DNA of 64,000 bases, from positions 38,511,172 to 38,575,171 of the forward strand of contig NC_058339.1 in NCBI RefSeq assembly GCF_905475395.1, read 5' to 3'. The notes under the pieces are model-generated. The model saw nothing but the letters and a program-made list of their open reading frames with translations. It made no database searches and had not been told where the DNA came from. The position numbers and the translations under genes are program-made. Source of the DNA: Chrysoperla carnea (taxonomy: Eukaryota > Arthropoda > Insecta > Neuroptera > Chrysopidae). Position 1 is the stretch's first letter; each line of letters opens with the position of its first letter. Below are positions 48,201 through 64,000 of this stretch, piece by piece.

Positions 48201-51200
48201 TAAATGTTTCTATTTATTAATAAACAATAATCAATGACAATAATAATCAACGATCAATGTTAAAGTTCACTTAAAAAATTAGTAAATAGGCAACTTGCAT
48301 GACGTAAATGTATGACGTAAATTTAACCACCGATACGCGATATGCTATTCTCCCCAACTAAATAAAATTTGTGATCACTTAGGATAATTTATTTTGAGAA
48401 TAATAAAACCTGAAAATTATAATGTATAAATCTCTGCGGTCGCCAATGACCTAGACGTTAAAAGCGACCTTAAATAAAATAAAAATAAAAAAAAATGAAA
48501 ATTGTTATTGAGCTTGTTTAAAATATCAATTCCCTTTTATTTGGGCTTCCAAAAAAGCATATTTTTTTCTGTAATTAATAAGAGATAGTTAATGTATGCG
48601 CCCGAAAAAAAGTGGACAGGCATTGTTATTTTGATCAAGCCCATTGTTTTACTTTATTTAATTTTTTTAGCAAACTCGCGATTATAATACTGCTATTTTA
48701 TGAATCATTATGTAAAATATATCCAATAGCTTTATAAAAACGGAAACCTGCTTTATTAGGAATGCTATTTATTAGCATAAATATTTAGAGCGGTTGTAAT
48801 AGATATGTTTCCAGGCACGTGACCAGCATTAATATAAAGAAAATGTACATTTTATTAGTCATTAAACGTTTGCTTATGTTTTACCTATATTTGTTTTGAA
48901 ATAATAGGGGATGGCTATGTTTCATATTATATGGAAGTATTTTGCTTTCCATACAATGTTATGTTGAGAAAATGGGTTTAAAAAAATAGTAGCAATAACA
49001 TTTTTTTCATTTGATTGTTGGGCGCCTCCAGAATACTCGCTGGATCTAGGTCCAGCCAGGCCCTTGCATTAATCCAGCCCTGCAGTAACGATATAGACAA
49101 TTAAAACCTCAGGGTATAAACTATAAACTTATAAAAGAGATTATTACTGACGTTCACTAAATAATCTTGTTGACATTTGAAATATTTTAATTATACCTGA
49201 CGAAGCCTTCAATTTTTGCTAATAAAATATATTTAATTACAGTCACAAATTTTGGAACGTGTTAAATCGGATCGTGTAACAGTCACCAAACCTGAAGAGG
49301 ATCGCCGGCGACGTACAATTATTGTGGAAAAGAAGAATGGATCATTTGGTTTTACATTACAAAGTTATGGTATACATTATAAGAAAGAACAAGAAATTGA
49401 AATGATAACTTACGTAGATTACGTGGATTATGATGGACCAGCTTATCGTGCTGGTATGCGTGAAGGTGATGTTATCCTCTCAATTAATGGTAATGATATG
49501 GAAAAAGCAGATCATAAAACTCTAGTCAATTTTATCAAGAACTGTGATTCACGTATGAGAATGGTTGTACTCTTTGAAGATTGTGTTCGTAAGGTATGTA
49601 TTTTTTTTAAATTTCGCTTATGAATCCCTATTTTTCTCTTTGTGACTTCTCCGGTCAACTTACGTCAACTGGTAACGTTTTTACAAGTACATTTCGTGGT
49701 CTAAGAAATATTAAAAACGACTCTTAAGACACCAATTGTCCAAATCAAATTGTAAAGTAGCATAGCATGACATCCCGGCCAATCTTTTATTGGAAGGCTA
49801 CACCATTTTCTTCTTTTAATAATATAGCAGGATCCAAAGATAGGGAACTGCAAATCAGATTGTGGTTTAAACTCCAACATTCCATGTCTTCGTGTTTGGT
49901 GTACTGCAGCCCGTGTAGGCAAATTTTTTTCTGTTTTAAAGCCTTATGACCAATTTTTAACAGCCCATAATTGTTTTAGGTGGAGTTACACATACGATAT
50001 ATCCAGCTTCAACGAGTGCTTCAAAATAAAATGGAAGAATTGGACAAATTATGTTTCCGTGAACGACAAATACTTGAAGGTAAATGGAAAACACATAGTC
50101 TTCCAGCGCGTAAAAAAGCATCCGCCGTAAATACAGACGACAATGGTCGACATCCTACACAACAAACAAACTATTCCTACTGTCGTTCCACCTTATCCAC
50201 CGAAGACATTGTAAATAAGGTACCTCAGGCTGAACCACAACCCACCTTAATGCTATCGTATCAATACTTAGATCCACGTTATCGTACTTACGTCATACCT
50301 CAAATTGATAATGGTGCTGGTGAATACTTATTAAATTTATGTCCGCAACGATCATGTCGTCTTCAAGATCAACATCATTTCATTGTAAAAACACCCTGTG
50401 ATAATAACACCCGGTCAAATAAAACATACCACCAAAGTAATGGGTTAATATCCAGCAATTCCAATTCCATGAAAAATGAAAACAAAAAATCCGAGGGGCA
50501 TTCTTCACGACACCACTTATGTAACCCTTGTATGAAAGCAAGTAACAACCAGGATAGCACCAGTTTGGAAGCCTACGACTTAGCAAGTCCTTGTTGTGAC
50601 CCCCATTGTGTTCCATCAACTCGGCGACGATCACGTAATCATAAAGGACAACATAGTAAGCGAGATTGTCAAGGTTCGGCAGACCAGCCTGGAGATGATT
50701 GTGAAGAAAAGAAGAATCATTATGGACAACAACGAAATAGCAAACAGAGCATGCAAAATCAACAGCAGCAACATGTTTCGTCACATCCGACACCAAAACA
50801 TCGATACTTAAATTTTGGCGCCGGTTTAGTTAGCCAATGCAGTTTACATTCGTGTACTTCTAGTGAATTTAGTAACACCCAAGTGGCGGGAATGGCTGAA
50901 AGTTCTGCTGCATCGTATACAACTTCTTTAAGCACAGATACTTTGTACTGGGATGCACCAGCTGGGGAGTTTAATCGACAACAACAACATTCGAATAAAA
51001 ATTTACCCAAACAACATACTTATCATCATCCGCAGCGAACGCACTATTATCAAACCAGCGTCGAAGGAGGGAGTATTGATAATGACCAAGGACAGCAGTA
51101 TACACAATATAACCCTGTTAAACCAAAATCTTGGGATAATTTAACAACTAAATCTTTTGGAGGTTACGGTTTTGGTTATGGATACTTGGACACCTCGGCT

Positions 51201-51614
51201 AAACATCATAAGAGTCGACCACAAACCTCAAAATCTAATCAACAAATGGGACAAAATCCAAATGGAGGACAATATTCGAAACACAACGAACGACATTCAG
51301 CTGACCAACAGCAACAAGGTAGTTATGGACGTAGACCTAGTCGACAATATGTGCAACCAACCAAATCCACAGAAAGTTTACTGGCATTACCAAAATATGA
51401 GACGGATCCAACATTATCTGATTCTAGTCTATCGTGTGAATGTTTAGATGCGACTACCCCAGATGCGTCTGCTCATTCATCGCATTTTTTTATTGGAAAG
51501 TTACAAAGTCCTGTAGATTCTCGTGGAGGTTATTATTCCCGTAGAAGTTCTACACGTGTGGATGGAACAGATATTAATATTGTTTCCACTAGTTCGGAAA
51601 TTACAAGACTTTAA
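42247..51614 (+). CDS. Tamalin: Tamalin/CYTIP-type PDZ scaffold protein
   Basis: Three exons joined by phase 0: 42247-42513, 49243-49593 and 49980-51614 (TAA), giving 750 residues. Exon 1 (residues 1-89) is Gln-rich with a 13-Gln run. Exon 2 holds a PDZ domain (about 113-203) whose carboxylate-binding loop is GSFGFTLQ; the segment [20 protein letters not shown] matches Tamalin (YGLHHREEQRVEMVTFV). Exon 3 begins with the family's helical stretch ([20 protein letters not shown], like [20 protein letters not shown]) and continues with a long low-complexity insect-specific tail. It ends EITRL, a class I PDZ ligand (T-x-L). Human Tamalin also ends in a class I ligand, and the family couples group I mGluRs and cytohesins at the membrane. 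Exon 1 rests on phase, a good donor (GTACGT) and a compatible acceptor across a 6.7-kb intron, so it is the least certain part. The start is ATG 42247, after an in-frame TTG. Confidence 0.85.
42406..42444 (+). repeat. CAG/CAA polyglutamine tract
   Basis: Thirteen Gln codons (CAG block then CAA block) inside a wider Gln-rich stretch of Tamalin-like exon 1. The split into two codon types suggests partial purification by slippage. Length variation between individuals is likely. Confidence 0.85.
44173..44325 (+). repeat. Repeat with family B-like head in Tamalin intron 1
   Basis: Begins AAACCCCCGACAAATGCAAT, then CAATCAAATCGGTTCGACCG and GAAACACACGGACGAACAG. The head matches 2156 and the rest differs, so this may be a relative rather than a member of family B. 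Confidence 0.4.
44505..45040 (-). repeat. Dispersed repeat family A, reverse copy in Tamalin intron 1
   Basis: Reads TACCATGTATATGAAATATA, AGTCCCAAGTTTGTAACACT, ATCACCTAATTAGTCCATTT, then AAACATCACTGTTTACCCGC and ATGGTATTTCAACAATTAGC, ending CACTTGTTTGG. This is the reverse complement order of 63402-63925. Confidence 0.8.
45699..46416. mobile_element. Candidate MITE with TIR AGAGAAGGTGGTCTATAA
   Basis: The left end AAGAGAAGGTGGTCTATAAC and the right end TTATAGACCACTTTCTCCT are inverted repeats. The interior carries repeated GGGATCATTTTA/GGATCGTTTTA phrases. It lies in Tamalin intron 1. The boundary and target duplication are not resolved. Confidence 0.5.
46865..46985. repeat. Degenerate TTCTAGAA-rich repeat
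   Basis: Repeats of TCTAGAATGATTTAGAATGA type culminate in AGAATATTCTAGAATATT at 46951-46968, alternating GAA and TTC every five bases. That is the spacing of a heat-shock element, but it is also expected of a simple degenerate repeat. Confidence 0.4.
48420..48497 (+). mobile_element. 3' tail of a SINE or LINE
   Basis: CGGTCGCCAATGACCTAGAC followed by GTTAAAAGCGACCTTAAATA and an A-rich tail (AAATAAAAATAAAAAAAAA). I recall this phrase, with its inverted GGTCGC/GCGACC pair, as a common retroposon end in insect genomes. The upstream body is not recognisable. Confidence 0.45.
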
Positions 51615-56636
<5,022 letters not shown>

Positions 56637-56811
56637 GTATGTACACAGACGTATCTAATGGATTTATAAAAACTGGACAAAATTTTAGTCCTACCCCAAT
56701 CATATTCAAATTCAAATTGTTTAAAATTTGTATTTTACTAAGCGATAGAAAAAATTGATAATTTATCAAATATGTATCTTGAGTTTTAGTGAAACACTAA
56801 TCAAAGATTTT

Positions 56812-57465
56812 TATACCATGTATATATAAAATATATCAAAGTCTACTAAGTTTAGTCCCAAGTTTGTAACGCTTAAAAATATTGATGCTACGAACAAAAT
56901 TTTGGTATAGGTATTCATAAAATCGCCTAGTTAGTCTATTTCCGGTTGTCTGCCTGGAAGCACGATAATTCAAAAAAAAAAGGAGAAATATCTAGCTAAA
57001 AAATTTATAGATTGCTTAGGGTTTAAAGAGTGTGATCGAGTTCTTAATGAAAATAGGTCAATTGAGTATTGGGTCCGTAGGACCCATCTTGTAAACTGTT
57101 AGAGAAAGAACAAAAATTTAAAAGTAAAAAAATGTTCTCTATACAAAAATAAACAACTTTTGTCTGAATCATTTTTTCGTAATCATCACTGTTTACCCGT
57201 TAGCGCGCAAATTAAATACGTTTTTATACGTTACATATATTATGTATGTGTTTGTTTGTTATAGCATATACATATATATTACATATATCCGCTGAAGAAG
57301 TGAGAAAAAACATACTTTTATTACTTTGTGTGTAAGAATCGCTATCTTTCTTTACTTACATGACGTAAAAAATAAACGATTTCTTAACAATGTCTCTACA
57401 TGGTATTTCAACAATGAACTCAGTCAGTTGTTTGTTTTTCACTTGTTTTATTCAAGTATATCAAA
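56812..57465 (-). repeat. Dispersed repeat family A, reverse copy
   Basis: Reads TACCATGTATATATAAAATA, AGTCCCAAGTTTGTAACGCT, AAATCGCCTAGTTAGTCTAT, AATCATCACTGTTTACCCGT, then ATGGTATTTCAACAATGAAC and ends CACTTGTTTTATTCAAG. It is longer than the other copies because of about 120 bp of TA-rich sequence near 57230-57300. Confidence 0.78.
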
Positions 57466-57494
57466 CGGCGAGACAGTATGCACATTTTCGCAGC

Positions 57495-57730
57495 ATCCTA
57501 ATAATAATAATAAATTTAAGAGGGGTATCGCAAATGGGTCCCTAGACCATGGGATCCTCCGTACCCTCCTTGCTAACAACCGAAGACGGCACATTCCCGG
57601 GTAAGAGGTGCTATTTAAAGCATATTAGGATTTTTTCAAAGCCAGACGCTACGTAAAAAGCCCACAGCTTCTGAACCTGACGCCCTGAAGGTTTCTGTAG
57701 GTGTAACAACTCCATACAGGTCTTCAAAGT
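57495..57730 (-). repeat. Retroelement-like repeat family C
   Basis: Shares ATCGCAAATGGGTCCCTAG with 22540 and CTGAACCTGACGCCCTGAAG, GGTTTCTGTAGGTGTAACAA and CTCCATACAGG with 60440-60500. It is a diverged fragment of the same element. Confidence 0.45.
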
Positions 57731-58863
57731 AGGATCATTAGAGGCCACGCCCCATGTTATGACGCTGATAGTTTAATCGAAAGTGTCCTGTCAAGAGTCT
57801 CGCCACCTTTCTCAAATGTGCTCTAGTAAATTTCCGACGAGCATAGTCGAATGGTCTAGCTGTTATTATACAAAATTTTGTCTGTACAAAGTCTTAGTAA
57901 TCTTAATGTGCTTGTCGTATTCATTCCTTGATTCGGTAAATTACGGAACATCTTCTAATGGGAATGATAGGCTCTGGTGAAAGTTATTTTTGAGACGACT
58001 ACCTTCGTACCAACGAATCCACTGCTGCATTCCTTTAAACGCTAGAGTGATTCTATACTCAGCTGAATCTGACTGTATTATTCAGTGCCTGACGATTCAA
58101 TTCGGCGAAGCATTCATAGACTACCCTTGATTGGAATCTTGACGCCTCAAGGGCCCGAATAGCGACCTGACTATCTAAGAATATCTTTAATATTTCTGCT
58201 TGAAAAATCGTCTTATATTGACCAAGAAGAATCGAGTCCTTTATTCTAGGTCCATAAACCTCTAAAGTCAATATTTGCTCAAAACTTTTTTTTATGGCTC
58301 TAATAAAAAGGTGGTTAAAATCGACATTGCCTAATATCCTAAATATCTATTGAAAGGACATTACATGAAAATGGAGAACAGACATCAAACTTAAATCGAC
58401 GTTTTTCATTAATAAAGGAAAACTTATTTAAAAAAACATAATTGAGTGAAAAATAATCGTAAAATTTTTTTCTCTTTAAGCTGATGAGAATAATTGTTTT
58501 TATTTCACAGGATGATTCTTTATAAAGCTTCCATCCTTATATTTCGAAAACGGAAAAAAACTCAAAAAACGCAAAAACTGGGACAAACTTTGTTTTTTCA
58601 GTAGAACCGCATATTTTTTGTAACAGATTCATGTCTTTTGCTACAAAAAAGCAACCTTTCGTTGATAAACATTCTTTCCCACACCTCAATTTTCGCTAAT
58701 TGATTTTACAGTTTTTTGAGGCTAAAACTTAAAGAATAGTATTGAAACATAATTTTTCCCACAAAAGTGATTTGTTTTCAATAATTAATATGAACCTGTA
58801 AAAAAAATTATTATTTGAACATTTATAAGTAAAAAATACCTAAAATTAGGTGCTAACAAATAA

Positions 58864-59095
58864 AAACAAAATATTAAAAAATCCCCGACATATGTTTAGG
58901 ATACAGAACCCTAAACTCGTACTTGAAACATAGCTAGGAGCACTATCCATTAAATTGCCTTTCGTTCTTATAGCCTTCTCCAAACTGAACAGCTTTTGAA
59001 GATCATCGCCTCTTTTTTAGTTGTTTCTGGTACGGAACCCTTAACTCGCACTTGAAACATTGCTAAGAACATTCTTCATTTGTGCATAGTTTTTT
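58864..59095 (+). repeat. Dispersed repeat family B, copy 2
   Basis: Contains AATCCCCGACATATGTTTAG, ACTTGAAACATAGCTAGGAG, CATTAAATTGCCTTTCGTTC and CCAAACTGAACAGCTTTTG, then repeats GGTACGGAACCCTTAACTCG and CACTTGAAACATTGCTAAGA. The internal repetition of the 'GAACCCTAA...CTTGAAACAT' block shows a partial tandem duplication. Confidence 0.6.
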
Positions 59096-59376
59096 TTAAT
59101 TGGTAAAAAACTGATTAAAATCCTCCAACTACCTCCCAAAAAAGGGCGTTAAGCAATTCCCCCACCCCCCAGTGGAAGAATGACTGTGGAAAATTTCAAA
59201 GATGGGACACTTTTTCTTGATTATACCATGTTTTTTAATTTTATTTTGTTGTGCTTACCCTGTTTTCGAAATATAAAGATGGAAACTTTTTAAAGAATCA
59301 CCTGAATATCGATACCCATAATGATTGCCGTATATCGTATAGATTGCCTAGCAACAGACATAATAAACTACAATAC

Positions 59377-59634
59377 ATGGCATGTATCTGTGTTAGTGTG
59401 TGTGTGCTAATTCTTTGCTTGTGTTCGTATCATCAAACACGCAAAGAACACCCTAAATGTGGTGCCTGCCAACGCCATTATTCTATAGCCAGCAAGCTCC
59501 ATTCAAATGTGTTTGCGCAACTCAAAGACCGAAGGCAGATGTTACTTGGGGATTTGCTTGAGAAAAATGATGTTTCAAAGCAGAAGGAACATAAAAAAAA
59601 AACGAATGTTAACACTTCTTATTCCATCCCTTAA
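59377..59634 (+). CDS. Doubtful 85-residue ORF with hydrophobic N terminus
   Basis: From ATG 59377 the frame reads MACICVSVCVLILCLCSYHQ, then a charged tail with CGAC, ending TSYSIP. The N terminus looks like a signal peptide or signal anchor, and the rest is Lys/Arg-rich. The frame is open further upstream, to the stop codon at 59236-59238, without another in-frame ATG, so it could be part of a spliced gene. Base composition is less AT-rich than the flanks. I do not recognise the protein. It may be a chance ORF or a transposon remnant. Confidence 0.25.
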   Translation: MACICVSVCVLILCLCSYHQTRKEHPKCGACQRHYSIASKLHSNVFAQLKDRRQMLLGDLLEKNDVSKQKEHKKKTNVNTSYSIP

Positions 59635-60323
59635 TTATTCATTTGTCTAATTTAATAATTTTGACACGATGAATTTGAATATATCGATTGAGGTTAAATT
59701 CGTGTTTTATTTTTAACGGGCGGATTTATTTTTTGTTATATTGACGTAGTTAGAAATTTTTTATGTAATCAAAAAATTGTTTATAAACATAAACGAAAAC
59801 GTTATTTATCGAATAAGTATTTATAGGATACATTTTAACGTATTTTTAACACGCTTTTATTAGCTTGGTATGTATCTATGTAACGTGAATCTTTGAACGT
59901 GATTTTCACCCACTTCAAAACGTTGGATTGAATTGAAATTTCGCACATATATCAAGGACCTATAACAATGCAATAATTTAATAAGTTTGTTCGATTATCC
60001 CGATCATGATTTTTAGGATCAACAATTTTGTTTTTCATTTTGAATCATCGTTAAAGATTAAAAAATCAATAATAAATAATAGTTTAAAAAAAATGCTTTT
60101 GCAGCTAGCTATAAATAATTTCTATAAGTTAAAAAAAAAGAATGATTTAGAAAAAAAATCATTTTATTGTAAAAAAGCGTGGGGTGCTTTTTAAGATATT
60201 TTATAATGCCATTACTTTTACCAATTCGATATGTGTGTAGTCATGGTAGAGATGATCAAATCGACGCCAGCGCTTCCAATGGATTTTGGCGTTAAAAATT
60301 GCTGTAACAATAGGTACTACTGA

Positions 60324-60700
60324 AGCAAATGAAGCTAAATGATTTTGTCGAGGCCAGAAGCCACAGCTTCTCTGCTAGTATTGCTTCCAGGATTGATAGG
60401 TACAAGGTGTTGAACCCAAATATATTATATACCTGACATCCTGCAGATTTCTGTAGGGGTAAATGACACGTCCAGAGAGTTCATAGTCCTCCATACAAGT
60501 AAAATCAATCGACAGCAAATGAAGCTAAAGGATTTTGTCGAGGCCAGAAGCCACAGCTTCTCTGCTAGTATTGCTTCCGGGATTGATAAATCCAAGGTGT
60601 CGAACCCAAACATTATATACCTGACATCCTGCAGATTTCTGTAGGGGTAAATGACACGTCCAGAGAGTTCATAGTCCTCCATACAAGTAAAATCAATATA
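60324..60700 (-). repeat. Tandem pair of family C units (about 188 bp each)
   Basis: GCAAATGAAGCTAAA then GATTTTGTCGAGGCCAGAAG occurs at 60325 and again at 60515, and TTTCTGTAGGGGTAAATGAC and CCATACAAGTAAAATCAAT recur at matching offsets (188-190 bp). The copies differ at only a few positions. The minus strand keeps an open frame through both units (LDLSIPEAILAEKLWLLAST), suggesting a duplicated piece of a former coding region. Confidence 0.7.
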
Positions 60701-61243
60701 TATCAGTATATTTAAGGACAATTTTTGATCATAGAGGATGAGACTTTTGAAACATTCTGTATACTAAAGACTTTTGAAACATTCTGTATACGGGATATTT
60801 AATCAATTAATCAAAAGCGATTGGTAATTCACTAACCCTTTCTGTGGAGGTCATTATACAGCTTGAGTCGACTTGTCAAGAAAAATGCGGTCCTGTTCAA
60901 CTAACAGAAATCGTTGAAAATGCAAAATTAAACGCAGAAATTATAATAGTTTTTCCCTGATCCAAGTATTAACTAATTGTTAAGTTGAATTATGGAAATT
61001 AAGAAAACCAGTTTTTCTTTGTCTTCTAAACGAATGTCATATTTTGAAGGTAATTTAATTACCTTAAATGGCATTTGAGTGAAATAAAATTACCTTGACG
61101 ATACTACTTTTATGTGGAACTAAGTGAAAAAAAGAACTGGGATTTATGATTTTGTTGTAAATTTTTTACCTGAAAACCTCTGTACATTAGGCAGCCAGGC
61201 AGACGAAATATTGAGCAATTAAGCACAAAAGGTTAGTCTATAG

Positions 61244-61470
61244 CTGGGGTGGTCAAGTTTATTAGACCCACTACTGTGGATCCTTTCCGTTTATGGAGTC
61301 CCTTTACAAAAACTTGCTTATATGTACCACTTTTTTTAGTTGTCATGAGTTTGTCGTCGACCCTTTCCCCTTTACGGAGACCTTTAACCTTCGTTAATCT
61401 ACCGTCTACCTTTTAATTATGAGGTCGGTAGTTTTTTACCCTGTCGCGATCGATTGATTACCCACCTCTG
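61244..61470. mobile_element. hAT-like non-autonomous element
   Basis: The right end, reverse complemented, reads CAGAGGTGGGTAATCAATCG, a typical hAT terminus. The left end reads CTGGGGTGGTCAAG, a diverged inverse. Flanks GTCTATAG and GTCCTTAC may be a decayed 8-bp target duplication. Confidence 0.45.
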
Positions 61471-63401
61471 GTCCTTACGGTACCTGTGGCCTATATCATA
61501 TCGTTTTGGAACTTAAAATATGTATTTCGGCTTCTACAAATGAGCCGAAAATTGAAGGTTTAGATTTGCACAAAGCTTAAAACCAGAATAGTTCATTATC
61601 CCTTTTTTATGACATGTTCTGTACCATGCGACAACTGGTGCCTTAAAATAGAATTTCGCTAATATATTTAATCAGGCATTAAATAAATAGATGAATTTTA
61701 TGAAACCATAGTAATTTAAAACAATACTGTTCAAATGTATGATTGAACTGTCTAAAAAACTAACCCATAAAAACCAAAACAACTCTTCGTCACAAGTCTG
61801 TTAGCAAAGTTTCAGCTCGATTGGATCACGGGAAAAGGATTAAAAATCGATCCAAAGTCTTTTCGGCAGACAAGAGACTAGTTCAAATTTTAATTGGAGG
61901 TTTTGATTGAGCGAGTATCCTTAAGATATGTTTTTAAGGACTAATAATAAATACAAAAAAAAAAACTCTCTAACATACATTACCAACAAAATTAAAAAAG
62001 ATGCGCGTTTTTTACCTACGTATCCCTGTCAATGAAATTTTTTAATTTTCCTTTTGTTCCCACCTTAGACTTTCAATTAATTAATTTTATTTTTTCATCA
62101 TCATAACAAAAAGTATACTATTTTGTTTAAATATAAATTACCGATAGCACCGCTAGAGGTCTCATACATAATATATCTCAGTCTTCTTATTCGAGTATTA
62201 TAAGGAATTGACGACGGCTATCATGGTTACGTAACCGTCTATGATGCCATGCATGCATGATCTACGATCCGCCATTTTGTTACAAAATTATAGCACAAGT
62301 GTAAGAGAGATAGTGATATATTATATTTTCGTATGATTATTTATCTCTATTGAACCATTTGATACAGTTGAGAATACTGTTTTTTTAAAACCGATCCCCT
62401 TTCCCTTCAATATGCATTCCCAAACAATATTTATTATCAAGTTTTTAGAAGAAAATACTTCTTGGTCTTTGGTATGAAATCTAAGATATCTATTGTATTA
62501 GGTGTTGCCAAAAATTATATACCCTGGTTAAAATTTAAGGATAGATTAGAAAAATCGAACACCTACGAAAATTTCCACATTTTTTCGTTATTGAAACTTA
62601 AGTTTAAACCAAGTCGTTCTAGAGGAATTTTTTTTTTCTAATTGGTACTTTTTTTACACTTTATAGAGATTAAGTTTTTCCTTATCTTAAGTACAATAAA
62701 AGTTAAAGCTTTTATGGTTTTCTAATAATTCAAAGATAAAATATGATAATATAAATTATTTTAGTTAGCCTTGAAACAATACGCGGGAAATTATAAAGAT
62801 AAACAAAAATCATAAATCTTTGGCTAATCATTTATTTATATTTTCCTCAGTGACAATAAAAGCAGAAACATACTAGTAACTCGAATTCTTTTTAGTGCAA
62901 AAAACACGAATATCAATTTATCTGTTCATTGACCCAACGCCTACGGCAAAAATAGCTAAGAATCTTATTGTTTAAATAAGATTGGATTAAAAATCATTTA
63001 CGCCGAAAAACTAATTTAAATGAAAATTGCATTTAATATAAATGCCTTTATTTTCATCATTAAAGGTCAGAAAGATCAGAATATCTGTGCGATTAAGAAC
63101 TATAATCTAACAATTAAAATAAAATGAGTTATTCTTTAACATATACAAAGTGTTTGATAAAATGTATGTGTAAATATTTTAACTATAGAACTTCATACAA
63201 AATTAATCCAAATTCATACAAAATTAAAGACTAAGAAATTTCGGCAAATCTATTGAGCTCAAAAAAAGATTTCAATCAATAGTCATACCTATTTTCAGAA
63301 GTGTCGAATTCGATTGTGTTTCCATGAAATTTGGACTAATTAGTTCATTCCTTCAAGGTACTTAATTATTTGAAACAGCCAATCTATAATAATATTAAAA
63401 C

Positions 63402-64000
63402 AAGTGAAAACAAACAATTGACTGAGTTAATTGTTGAAATACCATGCATAGTCAGTGTTGATCACATTACACATACAAACATGTGATACATACATAACTG
63501 ATAATCAAGTATAGTACATATTATAAAATTTCTTCCTAATTGGCGCCCTCGCGGGTAAACAGTGATGTTTACGAAAAAATGTTTCAAACAAAAGTTGTTT
63601 AATTTTTGATAAGGAATGGGAATTTTTACAAGATGGGTCCTACCCAAGACCCAATTGACCTATGATGCTCATTTATGAACTTGACTCAGTTTTTACGTCC
63701 TGAGTACGCTGTAAAAATTTCAGCTCGATATCTTTTTTGCTTTTTGAGTTATGGTGTCCACAGACGGACGGACGGACGGACAACCGGAAATGGACTAATT
63801 AGGTGATTTTATGAACACTTATGACAAAATTTTTTTCCTAGCATCATTATTTTTAAGCGTTACAAACTTGGGACTAAACTTAATATACTATGTATATTTC
63901 ATATATACATGGTGTAAAAAAAAGCTGTAAAATCTCTCTAAACAAGTGAAAACAAACAATTGACTGAGTTAATTGTTGAAATACTATGTATACTCCTCCC
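63402..64000 (+). repeat. Dispersed repeat family A, one full copy and the start of another
   Basis: The copy begins AAACAAGTGAAAACAAACAA at 63402, contains GGCGCCCTCGCGGGTAAACA, GTGATGTTTACGAAAAAATG, GGGTCCTACCCAAGACCC and GACGGACGGACGGACAACCG, and ends CATATATACATGGTGTAAAA near 63920. The opening phrase AAACAAGTGAAAACAAACAA with AATTGTTGAAATACTATG returns at 63942, so two units stand head to tail, the second cut by the window edge. Confidence 0.82.

Larger units (their letters stand above)
56637..64000. other. Repeat-dominated right end
   Basis: Beyond the KIAA1143 stop I find no supported multi-exon gene. The stretch holds family A copies (56812-57465, 63402-64000), family B (58864-59095), family C (57495-57730, 60324-60700), a hAT-like element (61244-61470) and a doubtful small ORF (59377-59634). 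The interval 61500-63400 shows nothing I can name. Confidence 0.5.

Noticed and set aside
50375-51447. Several 60-140 codon frames on both strands within Tamalin exon 3
   Set aside because: They are shadows of the long exon in other frames.

Overview
The window is AT-rich, intron-rich animal nuclear DNA, almost certainly from an insect. The coding sequences match animal families exon by exon, introns are GT-AG and range from about 75 bp to 6.7 kb, and the space between exons is full of transposon debris (mariner, hAT, Penelope-like, tRNA-derived SINE, many MITEs). The eIF3i and SAPS-domain proteins read as insect versions. I cannot fix the order with confidence. There are no bacterial-type operons, CRISPR arrays or complete autonomous transposons.

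Layout, left to right. 1-1368: the first two coding exons of DNAL4 (axonemal dynein light chain 4), minus strand, the rest off the left edge. 4575-11989: a complete eight-exon SNX29 (RUN, coiled coil, PX), minus strand. 14037-16451: an unrecognised intronless 804-residue gene, minus strand, with an internal 50-residue tandem duplication and CxxC motifs. 18027-26543: a complete 15-exon PP6 regulatory subunit (SAPS domain, fly fiery mountain), plus strand. 26544-36378: about 10 kb of gene-poor, repeat-rich DNA, including a nearly perfect mariner palindrome. 36379-38600: eIF3i, plus strand, with the ATG alone on its coding exon 1 and a MITE inserted a few bases from its last splice acceptor. 42247-51614: a Tamalin/CYTIP-type PDZ scaffold, plus strand, with polyglutamine in exon 1 and a PDZ-ligand-like C terminus. 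55315-56636: a KIAA1143 homologue, plus strand. 56637-64000: mostly dispersed repeats plus one doubtful small secreted or membrane ORF.

The genes are unrelated housekeeping and signalling genes and share no evident pathway: cilia motor (DNAL4), endosome and phosphoinositide trafficking (SNX29), phosphatase regulation (PP6R), translation initiation (eIF3i), receptor scaffolding (Tamalin). The exon chains were assembled by matching reading phase across GT-AG junctions and by similarity to human and fly proteins recalled from memory; no alignment was run. I found no convincing multi-gene novel system. The strongest leads are the MITE that appears to supply the branch point of eIF3i intron 2, the young mariner hairpin, the orphan 804-residue gene, and hairpin motifs that resemble degenerate hammerhead ribozymes of Penelope-type elements.
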